Shown: positions 1 through 9,885, counted from the stretch's first letter. The stretch is DNA of 64,000 nucleotides from Paramesorhizobium salinisoli (GCF_003335045.1 NZ_QOZG01000008.1:124001-188000); one strand, 5' to 3'. Numbers and translations are program-made. Notes: generated from the letters alone by a model not told the origin.

Positions 1-136
1 GTCCATTCCCGATGTGCTGACCTCCGGCAATCACGGCGCGATTGATAAATGGCGACGCGCCCAGGCGGAGCGGATCACCCGGGATAGACGGCCCGATCTG
101 TGGAAGGCGCATCTGGAAGCGAAATCGGAGAAATAG
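1..136 (+). CDS. trmD: tRNA (guanine-N1)-methyltransferase, C-terminal end only
   Basis: This is the last 44 codons of a gene that begins left of the window, read in frame from base 2 to a TAG at 134-136. The residues [16 protein letters not shown] and the RRPDLW that follows match the C-terminal helical domain of TrmD, which makes m1G37 in tRNAs and prevents frameshifting. TrmD directly upstream of rplS is the classic rpsP-rimM-trmD-rplS order. The SPOUT catalytic domain is not in the window, so the call rests on the tail motif and the neighbour. Confidence 0.85.
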   Translation, partial: SIPDVLTSGNHGAIDKWRRAQAERITRDRRPDLWKAHLEAKSEK

Positions 137-359
137 CCCGCCTGTTCAGGGCACCCACGAGAGACAGCGTTTCGGCAGTTGATTAAATACGCTCGATAGT
201 GTATTGCCCCGCCAACTCAGGGAAAAATCCCGAGATCCGCCAACCAATGAATGGTGAACACGCTCCTGCCTCGAAAAAGGCATAGCTGCACGGCAATGAG
301 ACTGTGCAGCAAGTGTCGAGCGCTCTGACTGTTCGAAAAGAACGAGAAGGACCCGGACG

Positions 360-785
360 ATGGACATCATTCGTCAGATCGAGGCCGAGCAGGCCGCCAA
401 GATCGAAGAAAAGCGTACATTCCCTGATTTCAAGCCTGGTGATACCGTCCGCGTGCAGGTGCGCGTCACGGAAGGCACCCGTACCCGCGTACAGGCTTAC
501 GAAGGCGTTTGCATCGCCCGTGCCGGCGCCGGCATCCATGAGAACTTCACCGTTCGCAAGATCTCCTATGGCGAAGGCGTCGAGCGCGTATTCCCGGTCT
601 ATTCACCGCTGGTGGAAGCCGTCGAACTCGTCCGCCGCGGCAAGGTGCGTCGTGCCAAGCTCTATTATCTGCGCGGCCTGACCGGCAAGGCAGCCCGCAT
701 TTCCGAGAAGAAGGACTACCGCAAGCCCACCAAGGGCGCGGTGGTTCCGGAAACCGGCAAGGCTGAAAAGACTGCGGCCGAATAA
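360..785 (+). CDS. rplS: 50S ribosomal protein L19
   Basis: The protein has 141 residues. The first ~115 are a standard L19, with the conserved [17 protein letters not shown] and [11 protein letters not shown] segments and the basic [11 protein letters not shown] stretch that lies at the 30S/50S interface. The remaining ~25 residues are a Lys/Ala/Glu-rich tail beyond the bacterial core; I recall such tails in other Rhizobiales. AAGGAC (350-355) precedes the ATG. A 223-base gap separates it from trmD, so it may also have its own promoter. A strong terminator follows the stop. Confidence 0.97.
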   Translation: MDIIRQIEAEQAAKIEEKRTFPDFKPGDTVRVQVRVTEGTRTRVQAYEGVCIARAGAGIHENFTVRKISYGEGVERVFPVYSPLVEAVELVRRGKVRRAKLYYLRGLTGKAARISEKKDYRKPTKGAVVPETGKAEKTAAE

Positions 786-808
786 GCCGCAAACCACAGA
801 GTTCTCGC

Positions 809-834
809 AAGGCGGTCTTCGGGCCGCCTTTTTC
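809..834 (+). terminator. Rho-independent terminator after rplS
   Basis: AAGGCGG (809-815) pairs perfectly with CCGCCTT (824-830) around an 8-base loop, and the descending arm runs into TTTTTC. It lies 23 bases after the rplS stop, so it should end the trmD-rplS transcript. Confidence 0.9.
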
Positions 835-840
835 TTGCGG

Positions 841-1170
841 TGAGGAATAGCGCTCAGTGAAGCGGACATCCCTTGCAATGTCTCGAAAGAGGCTGCGACA
901 GGATCGCGGGCGGAAGAAGGTTCTTCGCTTTTCAATTTTATTGCCTGAAAGCGGAAAAATTGATAAAGAACGCAGCATGAACTCCTTTGATGGATGGATC
1001 GGGCGGAAAATTATCGTGCTGCAGGACCGCAAGCGTCTGCCGCAGCGCTTTTCCGCGCGAATTTCCGGGGCGCTTAACAGCCTTCTTAGCTGAGCACGGC
1101 CCAGGCTTAGGCCAAGCCTTTTGGCCATACCCACTTTCCCCTGCTTTGACTTTAAGAACGGATATGAACA
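841..1170 (+). other. Gene-poor leader region between rplS and leuC
   Basis: About 330 bases without a convincing gene. A 78-codon frame at 857-1093 has no good ribosome site and no recognisable family. The only structure I see is GGCTT (1104-1108), loop AGGCC, AAGCC (1114-1118), then TTTT: a short terminator-like hairpin about 50 bases before leuC. It could be an attenuator stem, but I see no leucine-rich leader peptide in front of it. Confidence 0.3.
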
Positions 1171-2580
1171 ATGAGCGCACCTCGCACCCTTTATGACAAG
1201 ATCTGGGACGATCATTTGGTCGATAGCCAGCCGGATGGCACCTGCCTCCTCTATATCGATCGCCATCTCGTTCACGAGGTGACGTCGCCGCAGGCCTTTG
1301 AAGGGCTCCGCATGACCGGACGCAAGGTGCGCCATCCGGAGCGGACGCTCGCCGTCGTCGACCACAACGTGCCGACCTCGCCCGACCGCAAGAACGGTAT
1401 CAAGAACGAGGAAAGCCGGATCCAGGTCGAGGCACTGGCCAGGAACGCAGCCGATTTCGGCGTGGAATATTATTCGGAGACCGATATCCGCCAGGGCATC
1501 GTCCACATCATCGGACCGGAGCAGGGATTCACGCTGCCCGGCATGACGATCGTCTGCGGCGACAGCCATACCTCGACGCACGGCGCATTCGGTGCACTGG
1601 CGCATGGTATCGGCACATCGGAAGTCGAGCATGTGCTTGCCACCCAGACGCTGATCCAGCGCAAGGCGAAGAACATGCTGGTGCGTGTCGATGGCCAGCT
1701 CCCGGCCGGAGTGACCGCGAAGGACATCATCCTCGCGATCATCGGCGAGATCGGTACGGCAGGCGGCACCGGCTATGTCATCGAATATGCCGGCGAGGCG
1801 ATCCGTGCGCTCTCGATGGAAGGCCGGATGACCATCTGCAACATGTCGATCGAGGGCGGCGCCCGTGCGGGCCTGATCGCGCCCGACGAAACCACTTTTG
1901 AATATATCAAAGGCAAGCCCCGGGCGCCGAAGGGCGAGCAACTCGAGCAGGCCATCGCCTATTGGAAGACGCTGCAGTCGGACGAGGGGGCGCATTTCGA
2001 CAAGATCGTCACGCTCAACGCCGCCGATCTGCCGCCGATCGTTTCGTGGGGCTCGTCGCCGGAAGACGTCGTCGCCGTGACCGGCGAAGTGCCTAATCCC
2101 GAGGATATCGCCGACGAGACTAAGCGGGCATCAAAGCAGCGCGCGCTCGATTATATGGGATTGAAGCCCGGAACCAGGATCACCGACATCAAGCTCGACC
2201 GCGTCTTTATCGGCTCGTGCACCAATGGCCGCATCGAGGATCTGCGCGAAGTCGCCAAGGTCGTCGAAGGCCGCAAAGTGGCATCGAGTGTCAGCGCGAT
2301 GATCGTGCCGGGTTCGGGTCTCGTCAAGGAACAGGCGGAGGCCGAGGGTCTCGACAAGATCTTCAGGGAAGCGGGTTTCGACTGGCGTGAGCCGGGCTGC
2401 TCGATGTGCCTTGCCATGAACGACGACCGGCTGAAGCCGGGCGAGCGTTGCGCCTCGACGTCAAATCGCAATTTCGAGGGCCGGCAGGGGTTCAAGGGCC
2501 GCACGCATCTCGTCTCGCCGGCCATGGCGGCGGCGGCAGCGATCGCGGGCCATTTCGTCGATATCCGGGACTGGCAATAG
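1171..2580 (+). CDS. leuC: 3-isopropylmalate dehydratase large subunit
   Basis: LeuC (469 residues) with LeuD isomerises 2-isopropylmalate to 3-isopropylmalate in leucine synthesis, using an aconitase-type [4Fe-4S] cluster. The three cluster cysteines are present: C350 in FIGSCTNGR, and C410 and C413 in [11 protein letters not shown]. The substrate-binding segment [20 protein letters not shown] lies near residues 130-149. Length is normal for the family. leuD is not in the window, so the subunits are split, as is usual in Rhizobiales. The ATG follows a weak ribosome site. Confidence 0.98.
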   Translation: MSAPRTLYDKIWDDHLVDSQPDGTCLLYIDRHLVHEVTSPQAFEGLRMTGRKVRHPERTLAVVDHNVPTSPDRKNGIKNEESRIQVEALARNAADFGVEYYSETDIRQGIVHIIGPEQGFTLPGMTIVCGDSHTSTHGAFGALAHGIGTSEVEHVLATQTLIQRKAKNMLVRVDGQLPAGVTAKDIILAIIGEIGTAGGTGYVIEYAGEAIRALSMEGRMTICNMSIEGGARAGLIAPDETTFEYIKGKPRAPKGEQLEQAIAYWKTLQSDEGAHFDKIVTLNAADLPPIVSWGSSPEDVVAVTGEVPNPEDIADETKRASKQRALDYMGLKPGTRITDIKLDRVFIGSCTNGRIEDLREVAKVVEGRKVASSVSAMIVPGSGLVKEQAEAEGLDKIFREAGFDWREPGCSMCLAMNDDRLKPGERCASTSNRNFEGRQGFKGRTHLVSPAMAAAAAIAGHFVDIRDWQ

Positions 2581-2639
2581 CCTTTCACGGGCCTTGCGTC
2601 CTGCAGGGATCAAGGCAGCATGAACTCTCGAACCTGCAT

Positions 2640-2664
2640 GTCCGGGCTTACCGAAAGCCCGGAC
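2640..2664 (+). terminator. Hairpin downstream of leuC, possible terminator
   Basis: GTCCGGGCTT (2640-2649) pairs perfectly with AAGCCCGGAC (2655-2664) around a 5-base loop, 60 bases after the leuC stop. The U-tract does not follow directly; a run of seven Ts comes 16 bases later. The fold is clear, the terminator role is inferred. Confidence 0.45.
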
Positions 2665-2814
2665 CGATACATGATGCGGTTTTTTTGCGCATTTTTTACC
2701 AATTTCGCAGGCGATAGGCTTTTTTGCGCACCATTTTATTCGCCAGCAGGCCGCAATTAACATCTTTTTGTTCTGGTGGGAGCAAGCTTTTCACAAGCGG
2801 GAACAATTCATCGT

Positions 2815-4029
2815 ATGAGCGGCGCAAACTTTATTCTCACCATCAACATGGTTGTTGCCGGGCTCTTCGCCATCGCTTTCCTCAGCATCGCCGTCTATGA
2901 AAAAGCCTATATTTCGGCACGCCTTTTCGCACTGGCATTCGTTTTCGCCATGCTGAATTTTGGCGCCGAGCTTCTGGTGCCGTGGATCGGCAATCCGAAG
3001 ATCGGCTACATGCTGGCATTCAGCACCTTCCTGTGCGCGCTGATCTGCTCGGCCATCGGCATGGCGTATAAATATCAGGTGCAGGTGCCCTGGACGGGGC
3101 TTGCGGTCCTGTTCGTGATTTCGCTGACCCTGATCTATTCGATTTATGACATCGCCCGGGTAACGCTGGCCGGCATGCTGCTCTACCAGGCGCCATATTT
3201 CGCCGCCATTTGCTTCTGCAATTACATCGTCTTGAAGTCGCGGGCACGCGGTGTCGTGGACATGCTGCTTTTCGCCGTGTTGTTTGCCAGCGCCGCCCAT
3301 TTCCTGCTTAAGCCGTATCTGGCGATCGCATCCGGCGGCATGGGCGTCAATCCGCAGGATTATATCCATACGGAATATGCGCTTTACTCGCAGACGATCG
3401 GTGCGGCGCTTTCCGTCGCCAACGGCCTACTCATGCTGGTGATCCTGACGGGCGACCTGATGGCGGACATGTCGTCACGCTCGGAAACCGACGTGTTGTC
3501 GCGTCTCATGAACCGTCGTGGCTTTGAAGTCAGGAGCGACGCTGCCATTGCGCAGGCGAAGCGATTGCGCCTGCCGCTTTCGCTCGTCGTCAGCGACCTC
3601 GACAACTTCAAGATGATCAACGACACCTATGGCCATGGGTTGGGCGATCGCGTCATCTGCGCTTTCGCCGCTAATCTCAGGGAAATAGCATCGGAACGCG
3701 ATATCGTGGCGCGTATCGGCGGCGAGGAGTTCGCGATCCTGCTCCCCGGCATGGGCATCCACACGGCGCGTCTGTTTGCGGAGAAGGCGCGAAGCAATTT
3801 TTCCAGCCGGCCGATTGCGGGCCTGCCGGCGGAAAGCCGCTTCACCGCGAGTTTTGGCGTTGCAGAGCTGAAGAACGGCGACGCGCTTTCCGATCTCATG
3901 CGCCGCGCGGACAGTGCGCTCTACGAGGCCAAGAAAAGCGGGCGCAATTGCGTGCGGCTGGCGTTGCTGCCTGTGGAGAGGAGCAAAGTCGTCGAGTTGC
4001 GCCCTCCACCAAGCGGGCATGCGGTTTGA
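2815..4029 (+). CDS. Membrane-bound GGDEF diguanylate cyclase
   Basis: The N-terminal ~210 residues form about six hydrophobic segments; the C-terminal ~170 are a GGDEF domain. The active site is intact: GGEEF at residues 302-306 and the metal/substrate segment SDLDNFKMINDTYGHGLGD upstream. It should therefore make cyclic di-GMP from two GTP at the inner membrane. The inhibitory I-site RxxD that normally precedes the motif reads SERD, so product inhibition at that site is probably absent. I chose ATG 2815 because a GGGAA element lies before it; a GTG at 2776 would add 13 residues. It appears monocistronic. Confidence 0.92.
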   Translation: MSGANFILTINMVVAGLFAIAFLSIAVYEKAYISARLFALAFVFAMLNFGAELLVPWIGNPKIGYMLAFSTFLCALICSAIGMAYKYQVQVPWTGLAVLFVISLTLIYSIYDIARVTLAGMLLYQAPYFAAICFCNYIVLKSRARGVVDMLLFAVLFASAAHFLLKPYLAIASGGMGVNPQDYIHTEYALYSQTIGAALSVANGLLMLVILTGDLMADMSSRSETDVLSRLMNRRGFEVRSDAAIAQAKRLRLPLSLVVSDLDNFKMINDTYGHGLGDRVICAFAANLREIASERDIVARIGGEEFAILLPGMGIHTARLFAEKARSNFSSRPIAGLPAESRFTASFGVAELKNGDALSDLMRRADSALYEAKKSGRNCVRLALLPVERSKVVELRPPPSGHAV

Positions 4030-4046
4030 TCTTGGGGATTACCGGC

Positions 4047-4415
4047 TCACTGCCCGCACTGCGCATGGTCCAGCACCGGCGTTTCGTTCCTGGAGATGCC
4101 ATACATGAAGCCGCGTCCCCTCAGGACTACGGCACTTTCGCACGATTTATTGGCAGCGGGAACGACCGCCTTCACTGAGGGATGATTTGGTGGGCGGATG
4201 ATCCGAACGCCATTATCCTCTGTGTCCTCGTTGGAAATAGGGGAACCAGCAGGTCCGACGATCCTGTCGGCCCGCAGGTTTGTGCCCACGAGGATGATCT
4301 TCGCACCATTCATTTCATCAGCATGGGCTGGCTGAACCGCTAAAATGAAAATCGCGGCGCAAAGCGCGAAGGGCATATGGGATGCCGCAATGAGGATCCG
4401 GGGTAATTCAGCCAT
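4047..4415 (-). CDS. Small secreted protein of unknown function
   Basis: No family recognised. The 122 residues start with a classical signal peptide (a long hydrophobic core, then a likely cut after AQPAHA near residue 34), leaving a mature protein of about 88 residues. It has one cysteine in SCESAVVLRG and one in HAQCGQ near the end, which could form a disulfide in the periplasm. ATG 4415 is preceded by GGAAGGAA at good spacing, so I prefer it to a GTG 24 bases upstream. It converges on the GGDEF gene and diverges from the GNAT gene. Confidence 0.6.
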   Translation of the reverse strand: MAELPRILIAASHMPFALCAAIFILAVQPAHADEMNGAKIILVGTNLRADRIVGPAGSPISNEDTEDNGVRIIRPPNHPSVKAVVPAANKSCESAVVLRGRGFMYGISRNETPVLDHAQCGQ

Positions 4416-4550
4416 CCGCGTTCCTTCCGTCCGGGCCACCGCGTTCTCATATTAACCTGTTCTTTACGTTTGGGCGAGAGGGGTTGACGGGGAGACGGGT
4501 ATCGATGACATCATATGAGCCGATGCAGAACCGATGGAGGATCACGTCCG

Positions 4551-5021
4551 ATGCCGAATGACCAAGCCGCCCATGCCGTCGACATCTCGCTTCTGCATCT
4601 GCGTGATGCCCATGAATTCGCGCCCCTGCTTGCGAGCTACGCGCAGGCATTAAAGCGGGGCGCGCCGCGCCGCCCGGATGAATATTATGCCGAAAAGCTG
4701 CTGCAGGATCGCGCAGCGGAGATCGCCGGCGCCAGGCTGGATGGCGTCCTTGTCGGTTTCGTCATTTTCTACGATCTGCCGGAGCCGGTTTCGGGCATGC
4801 GCGCCGGCCAGGTCGATCACATCTATGTGCATCACGACCATCGCGGCAAGGGAATCGCCAAGGCCCTGATCGACGTCCTGGCCGACAAGGCGGAGGAGCG
4901 CAGCTGGTCGAAACTCATCCTCAATGCGCCGCGCCAGCCCGAAGACGGACGCAAGCTTTATGAACAGATGGCTGCCGCCGCGGAGTGGACCAGCTTTGTG
5001 ATTCGGTTTGGCGCGCAATAA
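4551..5021 (+). CDS. GNAT family N-acetyltransferase
   Basis: A 156-residue single-domain GNAT protein. The acetyl-CoA loop is seen as HHDHRGKGIAKALID (R/Q-x-x-G-x-G/A type) after the strand AGQVDHIYV, and a C-terminal FVIRF strand closes the fold. The substrate cannot be told from sequence. The frame is open from 4515, but ATG 4551 has GGAGG ten bases upstream and gives the usual length. A near-CtrA box (TTAA-N7-TTTA) lies at 4453-4467 between this gene and the divergent secreted protein. Confidence 0.85.
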   Translation: MPNDQAAHAVDISLLHLRDAHEFAPLLASYAQALKRGAPRRPDEYYAEKLLQDRAAEIAGARLDGVLVGFVIFYDLPEPVSGMRAGQVDHIYVHHDHRGKGIAKALIDVLADKAEERSWSKLILNAPRQPEDGRKLYEQMAAAAEWTSFVIRFGAQ

Positions 5022-5405
5022 CTGCCGGTAAATTTTTCGCGTTCGAAATTGATCGCATGGCTTGGTTTCAGCCAGCTTTGGCCTGTTCAAACGATTGAAG
5101 CGCGCCTATGCACGCGCGCTTGAGGCACGTGCGACCAAATGCTTGGAGCGGAAATATCAACTGGCTTTGACGCGGTGCAAAAAGAGCAGTAGATACGCGA
5201 CCATAAAGGTCGTTGATCACGATCCTGCCGCATTTGGAGCGCGGCCCACGCGGGCAACGCTCTAAGTTCAATCAACGCGCGATCTTCCGGAAGGCATCGC
5301 TTTTCGGGATCGTGCTCCAAACCTATCCGGGCAAGGCTGAATCCGTTTGGCGCTTGCCGGGAAAACCGGGCCCGGACAAACTGGGAAACCATTTCTGGGG
5401 GAGCC
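5022..5405 (+). other. Long upstream region of the sdh operon
   Basis: About 384 bases with no gene. It holds a perfect inverted repeat, AAGCGCGC (5098-5105) and GCGCGCTT (5114-5121) with an 8-base spacer; a weak sigma-70-like pair TTGACG (5167) and TAGATA (5190) spaced 17; a small CGACC/GGTCG hairpin near 5200-5214; and a degenerate copy of the interspersed palindromic repeat at about 5237-5321. It presumably carries the sdh promoter and long leader. None of these sites is proved. Confidence 0.5.
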
Positions 5406-5804
5406 ATGACGAGACCGACAGCCACCCGCCAACGCCCACTCTCTCCGCATATCAGCGTCTACAAATGGCCGATCACCATGACGATGTCGATCCTGCATCG
5501 TGTCACGGGAGGCGCGCTTTATTTCGGCACGCTGCTGGTCGCCCTCTGGCTGGTGGCCGCTGCGACGAGCGAAGACACTTTCAACCTGGTCAATGCGTTC
5601 TTCGGTTCCTGGTTCGGGCGGCTGGTGCTCTTCGGCTATACCTGGGCCCTACTGCACCACATGCTGGGTGGCATCCGCCATCTGATCTGGGATACTGGGG
5701 CCGGTCTTGAAAAGCATACGGCTTCAAAGATCGCCTGGGTGACGGTGATCGCCTCCGTCACGCTGACGCTCCTCGTCTGGATCGCCGGCTATCTGCTGCG
5801 CTGA
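5406..5804 (+). CDS. sdhC: Succinate dehydrogenase cytochrome b556 subunit
   Basis: SdhC (132 residues) is one of two membrane anchors of complex II; it binds heme b and helps form the ubiquinone site. Features seen are RPLSPHISVYKWPITMTMS at the N-terminus, the quinone-site SILHRVTG, three hydrophobic helices, and LLHHMLGGIRHLIWD holding the probable axial heme histidine. Residues fit the mitochondrial/alphaproteobacterial type. A TGGGGGAG ribosome site precedes the ATG. It is the first gene of sdhCDAB. Confidence 0.97.
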   Translation: MTRPTATRQRPLSPHISVYKWPITMTMSILHRVTGGALYFGTLLVALWLVAAATSEDTFNLVNAFFGSWFGRLVLFGYTWALLHHMLGGIRHLIWDTGAGLEKHTASKIAWVTVIASVTLTLLVWIAGYLLR

Positions 5805-5816
5805 AGGGATGAGATC

Positions 5817-6200
5817 ATGAGCAATATGCGTACGCCTCTCGGCAAGGTTCGCGGGCTTGGTTCCGCCAAGGAAGGTACCGAGCATTTCTGGCGCCAGCGC
5901 CTGACTGCGGTCGCCAACGTGCCGCTGATGCTGTTTTTCGTCGGCCTCATTGCTTCGCTGCACGGCGCCGACTTCCATGAGGTCCGGGCCGCGCTTTCGC
6001 ATCCGCTGACGGTGCTTGTGCTGATATTGGTGCTTTTGTCGGCGCTTTATCACATGCGCCTGGGCATGCAGGTCATCATCGAGGACTATGTGCATAGCGA
6101 AGGCCTCAAGGTCGTCCTCGTGATGCTGAACACATTCTTTGCGGTGGCGGTCGGCGTCGCCTGCATTTTCGCGATCCTCAAGCTCAGCTTCGGAGGTTGA
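5817..6200 (+). CDS. sdhD: Succinate dehydrogenase hydrophobic membrane anchor
   Basis: SdhD (127 residues) starts 12 bases after sdhC. It has three predicted helices and the family segment [16 protein letters not shown], which supplies a heme histidine and the Asp-Tyr pair of the quinone pocket. The segment [20 protein letters not shown] precedes helix 1, as in other alphaproteobacterial SdhD. With SdhC it anchors SdhAB to the inner membrane and passes electrons to ubiquinone. Confidence 0.96.
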   Translation: MSNMRTPLGKVRGLGSAKEGTEHFWRQRLTAVANVPLMLFFVGLIASLHGADFHEVRAALSHPLTVLVLILVLLSALYHMRLGMQVIIEDYVHSEGLKVVLVMLNTFFAVAVGVACIFAILKLSFGG

Positions 6201-6208
6201 CAGCCAGC

Positions 6209-8065
6209 ATGGCTCAGACAGAGAAAAGCGCGGCAGCAAGCGCAGGCCAGGCCGGAAACGGCAAATCCTATCAGTTCGTCGATCACAAATTCGATGTCGT
6301 GGTGGTGGGCGCGGGCGGCGCGGGGCTGCGCGCGACGCTGGGCATGGCCGAACAGGGCCTGAAGACAGCCTGCATCACCAAAGTGTTTCCGACACGCTCG
6401 CATACGGTTGCCGCGCAGGGCGGCATCGCGGCTTCACTTGGCAATATGGGCCCGGATTCCTGGCAGTGGCATATGTACGATACCGTCAAGGGATCGGACT
6501 GGCTGGGTGACACGGACGCGATGGAATATCTGGCGCGCGAGGCGCCGGCCGCCGTCTATGAGCTCGAGCATTACGGCGTGCCGTTCTCGCGCACCGAGGA
6601 GGGCAAGATCTATCAGCGTCCCTTCGGCGGCCATATGATGAACTATGGCGACGGGCCGCCGGTGCAGCGCACCTGCGCCGCGGCGGACCGCACCGGCCAC
6701 GCGATCCTGCACACGCTCTACGGCCAGAGCCTGCGCAACAACGCGCAGTTCTTCGTGGAATATTTCGCCCTTGACCTGATCATGACCGACGGTGTGTGCA
6801 CCGGCGTCGTCGCCTGGAACCTCGATGACGGGACGATTCACCGTTTTGCGGCGAAGATGGTGGTGCTGGCGACCGGCGGCTATGGCCGCGCCTATTTCTC
6901 TGCCACTTCAGCCCATACCTGCACCGGCGACGGCGGCGGCATGGTCGCGCGGGCAGGTCTTCCTCTGCAGGATATGGAGTTCGTGCAATTCCATCCGACC
7001 GGCATCTACGGCGCCGGCTGCCTCATCACCGAGGGCGCGCGCGGTGAAGGCGGCTATCTCGTCAATTCCGAAGGCGAGCGCTTCATGGAGCGCTATGCGC
7101 CGTCGGCAAAGGATCTTGCCTCTCGCGACGTGGTCTCGCGCTGCATGACGATGGAAATCCGCGAAGGGCGCGGCGTCGGCAAGAACAAGGATCATATCTA
7201 CCTGCACCTCGATCATCTCGATCCGGCGGTGCTGCATGAGCGGCTTCCCGGCATTTCGGAATCGGCGAAGATCTTCGCGGGCGTCGACCTGACAAAGGAA
7301 CCGATCCCGGTCCTGCCGACGGTTCATTACAATATGGGCGGCATTCCGACCAATTATTGGGGCGAAGTGCTCAACCCGACTGCCGAAAATCCCGACCGCA
7401 TCCAGCCCGGCCTGATGGCCGTCGGCGAGGCGGGCTGCGCTTCCGTGCACGGCGCCAACCGACTCGGTTCCAACTCGCTGATCGATCTGGTGGTGTTCGG
7501 GCGCGCTGCGGCGATCCGCGCCGGCCAAGTGATCGACCGTGCCGCCAGTATCCCCGATATCAACGAGGGCGCGGTAGAAAAGATCATGGACCGCTTCGAC
7601 AAGCTGCGCTTTGCCGATGGCCACACGCCGACGGCGAAGCTGCGCGACCGGATGCAGCGCACCATGCAGGAGGAGGCGGCTGTCTTCCGCACGTCGGAAT
7701 CGCTGAAAGCGGGTTGCGACCGCATGGAGAAGATCTGGCACGAGCTGTCCGACATCAAGGTCACGGACCGCTCGATGATCTGGAATTCCGATCTGGTGGA
7801 GACGCTGGAGCTGGAAAACCTGATGGCCAACGCGCTTACCACTGTGGTTTCGGCGGAGGCGCGCAAGGAAAGCCGCGGCGCGCATGCGCATGAGGATTAT
7901 CCGAACCGCGACGATGTGAACTGGCGCAAGCATACGCTCGCCTGGCTGAGCCCGGATGGCGAGGTCACGCTCGGCTACAGGCCCGTCCATATCGATCCGT
8001 TGGTTCCGGAAGCGGAAGGCGGCATCAGCCTCGCCAAGATCGCGCCCAAGGCGCGCGTTTACTAA
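6209..8065 (+). CDS. sdhA: Succinate dehydrogenase flavoprotein subunit
   Basis: SdhA (618 residues) oxidises succinate to fumarate with covalent FAD. The FAD fold GAGGAGLRA lies near residue 40, and the flavinylation histidine is in [16 protein letters not shown]. The active-site segment [20 protein letters not shown] and the fumarate-binding [20 protein letters not shown] are intact. ATG 6209 follows GGAGG at 6192-6196; an in-frame TTG four codons earlier abuts that site and is unlikely. The order sdhCDAB is complete, with no frameshift. Confidence 0.98.
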   Translation: MAQTEKSAAASAGQAGNGKSYQFVDHKFDVVVVGAGGAGLRATLGMAEQGLKTACITKVFPTRSHTVAAQGGIAASLGNMGPDSWQWHMYDTVKGSDWLGDTDAMEYLAREAPAAVYELEHYGVPFSRTEEGKIYQRPFGGHMMNYGDGPPVQRTCAAADRTGHAILHTLYGQSLRNNAQFFVEYFALDLIMTDGVCTGVVAWNLDDGTIHRFAAKMVVLATGGYGRAYFSATSAHTCTGDGGGMVARAGLPLQDMEFVQFHPTGIYGAGCLITEGARGEGGYLVNSEGERFMERYAPSAKDLASRDVVSRCMTMEIREGRGVGKNKDHIYLHLDHLDPAVLHERLPGISESAKIFAGVDLTKEPIPVLPTVHYNMGGIPTNYWGEVLNPTAENPDRIQPGLMAVGEAGCASVHGANRLGSNSLIDLVVFGRAAAIRAGQVIDRAASIPDINEGAVEKIMDRFDKLRFADGHTPTAKLRDRMQRTMQEEAAVFRTSESLKAGCDRMEKIWHELSDIKVTDRSMIWNSDLVETLELENLMANALTTVVSAEARKESRGAHAHEDYPNRDDVNWRKHTLAWLSPDGEVTLGYRPVHIDPLVPEAEGGISLAKIAPKARVY

Positions 8066-8076
8066 GGGATAGAGCA

Positions 8077-8856
8077 ATGGTCGAACTGGCACTTCCCAGG
8101 AATTCGCAGGTCAAGCCCGGCCACGTCTGGGCGCGGCCCGAAGGCGCCAACAATCTGAAGGAATTCAAGATCTACCGCTGGTCGCCGGATGACGACGAAA
8201 ATCCGCGCATGGACACCTATTATGTCGATCTCGACGATTGCGGTCCGATGGTGCTCGACGGGCTTTTGTGGATCAAGAACAATGTCGATCCGACGCTGAC
8301 ACTGCGCCGCTCCTGCCGCGAAGGCATTTGCGGCTCGTGCGCGATGAATATCGACGGCGCCAACACACTTGCCTGTACGAAGGGCATGGGGGAGATCGGT
8401 GGCACCGTAAAGGTTTATCCGCTGCCGCATATGCCCGTCGTGAAGGATCTGGTGCCGGACCTGACGGTGCCTTACGCGCAGCTCGCATCGATCGATCCCT
8501 ATCTGAAGACGGTTTCTCCGGAGCCCGCCAAGGAATGGCTGCAGAGCCATGACGACCGCGCAAAGCTCGACGGACTCTACGAATGCATCCTGTGCTTCTG
8601 CTGCCAGACATCGTGCCCGAGCTACTGGTGGAATGGCGAGCGCTATCTCGGCCCCGCCGTGCTCTTGCAGGCTTATCGCTGGCTGATCGATTCCCGCGAT
8701 GAGGCAACGGGCGAGCGGCTGGACAATCTGGAAGATCCGTTCCGGCTTTATCGCTGCCACACGATCATGAATTGTGCCCAGACCTGTCCGAAGGGGTTGA
8801 ACCCAGCCAAGGCGATCGCCGAGATCAAGAAGATGATGGTGGAGCGGCGGGTCTGA
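8077..8856 (+). CDS. sdhB: Succinate dehydrogenase iron-sulfur subunit
   Basis: SdhB (259 residues) carries electrons from FAD to quinone through three clusters. The [2Fe-2S] ligands are C80, C85, C88 and C100. The ferredoxin half has C170, C173, C176, C180 and C227, C233, C237, which together hold the [4Fe-4S] and [3Fe-4S] clusters. It starts 11 bases after sdhA and ends the operon. I see no clear terminator in the 80 bases before the next gene. Confidence 0.98.
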   Translation: MVELALPRNSQVKPGHVWARPEGANNLKEFKIYRWSPDDDENPRMDTYYVDLDDCGPMVLDGLLWIKNNVDPTLTLRRSCREGICGSCAMNIDGANTLACTKGMGEIGGTVKVYPLPHMPVVKDLVPDLTVPYAQLASIDPYLKTVSPEPAKEWLQSHDDRAKLDGLYECILCFCCQTSCPSYWWNGERYLGPAVLLQAYRWLIDSRDEATGERLDNLEDPFRLYRCHTIMNCAQTCPKGLNPAKAIAEIKKMMVERRV

Positions 8857-8937
8857 TCCGCCATCCGGTTGTTGCGGCGCCCATATCTGGCTGTAGCGTG
8901 ATTATCGGGCTATAATGAGCCGAGAAGAGGGAAGCGG

Positions 8938-9309
8938 ATGCTCGACCATATCGGTTTCAATATCTCGGACATGGAAAAATCGCGGACTTTCTATGACGCT
9001 GCGCTGCGGCCTCTCGGGATAGAGAGTGTCATGGAGTTCGGCGATTGGGTCGGCTATGGCCGCAACCGCAAGCCGGAATTCTGGATCGGCGCGCAACGCG
9101 GTGCGGGTCTGCAAGGCACGCTCCATGTCGCATTTTCGGCCGGCACGCGCACCGAGGTGGACCGCTTCTATCAGGTGGCGCTTGCCACGGGCGGGCGCGA
9201 CAATGGCGCGCCCGGTATCCGCGAACACTACCATCCCGATTACTACGCTGCTTTCGTCATCGATCCGGACGGACACAATATCGAGGCCGTCTGTCACCTT
9301 CCGGAGTGA
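8938..9309 (+). CDS. VOC family protein (glyoxalase/dioxygenase fold)
   Basis: A 123-residue single-domain VOC protein opening with MLDHIGFNISDMEKSRTFYD and closing with AAFVIDPDGHNIEAVCH, the two paired beta-alpha-beta-beta-beta signatures. Likely metal ligands are H4, a central histidine (GTLHVAF) and the E of NIEAV, but substrate and metal are unknown. Members include glyoxalase I, fosfomycin-resistance enzymes and many uncharacterised proteins. It lies 81 bases after sdhB on the same strand and converges with the OsmC gene. Confidence 0.88.
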   Translation: MLDHIGFNISDMEKSRTFYDAALRPLGIESVMEFGDWVGYGRNRKPEFWIGAQRGAGLQGTLHVAFSAGTRTEVDRFYQVALATGGRDNGAPGIREHYHPDYYAAFVIDPDGHNIEAVCHLPE

Positions 9310-9359
9310 GGGTGCTCCGCAAGGCCTTCGGGATGAGAAATAACGGGAAAAGCAGTCGG

Positions 9360-9797
9360 TCAGGCGAGCCTTGCGTCGAGGGTGATTTCGATCGCGCCGA
9401 GCGCCTTTGAAAGGGGGCAGCCTTCCTTGGCCTGCTGCGCCAATTTGCGGAAATCGTCCTGGTTGATGTCTGGGACGGTGCCGACCAGCGTTATCGCGCT
9501 TTTGGTTATTTCGAAGCCGCCGCCGGAAGCCGGATTGACGGTGATTGCTGCCGTCGCCTCAAGCTTTTGCGCCGGTGTGCCGTTTTCGGCGAGAAAATGC
9601 GAAAGCTGCATGGCGAAGCAACCGGCATGTGCCGCAGCGAGCAATTCTTCGGGATTTGTCCCGGAGGTGCCTTTCTCGTCTTCAAAGCGCGCTTTGAAAT
9701 TATAGGGAAGTTCATTCAAGGCGCCGCTTTGGGAATCGAGTGTGCCCGAACCGTCGGTGAGTCCGCCTTTCCAGATTGCCGTTGCTTTCCTGTCCAT
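9360..9797 (-). CDS. OsmC family peroxiredoxin
   Basis: This 145-residue protein reduces organic hydroperoxides through two conserved cysteines, C60 in AAAHAGCFAM and C127 in KEGCPLSKAL. The GTNPEELLAAAHAGCF block carrying the catalytic Glu is intact, and the N-terminal MDRKATAIWKGGLTDGSGTL is typical of the OsmC branch rather than Ohr. GGAGACC precedes the ATG. No OhrR-type regulator is adjacent, which also favours OsmC over Ohr. Confidence 0.93.
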   Translation of the reverse strand: MDRKATAIWKGGLTDGSGTLDSQSGALNELPYNFKARFEDEKGTSGTNPEELLAAAHAGCFAMQLSHFLAENGTPAQKLEATAAITVNPASGGGFEITKSAITLVGTVPDINQDDFRKLAQQAKEGCPLSKALGAIEITLDARLA

Positions 9798-9885
9798 TTC
9801 CGGTCTCCTTCCTTGAGAAGAGTTGTCCCATTGCAGGCTGGATATAAGTATGCGCGCCGGCAGCTACCAGCGCATGTTTTCAGGG

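Noticed and set aside
857-1093. A 78-codon plus-strand frame between rplS and leuC
   Set aside because: No ribosome site and no recognisable family; the composition fits chance.
547-1995. A 482-codon open frame on the minus strand across rplS and leuC
   Set aside because: It lies opposite two certain genes, is rich in Arg/His/Gly as expected of a GC-rich antisense frame, and has no domain.
6908-8092. A 394-codon minus-strand frame opposite sdhA
   Set aside because: Antisense to a fully conserved gene; no ribosome site or homology.
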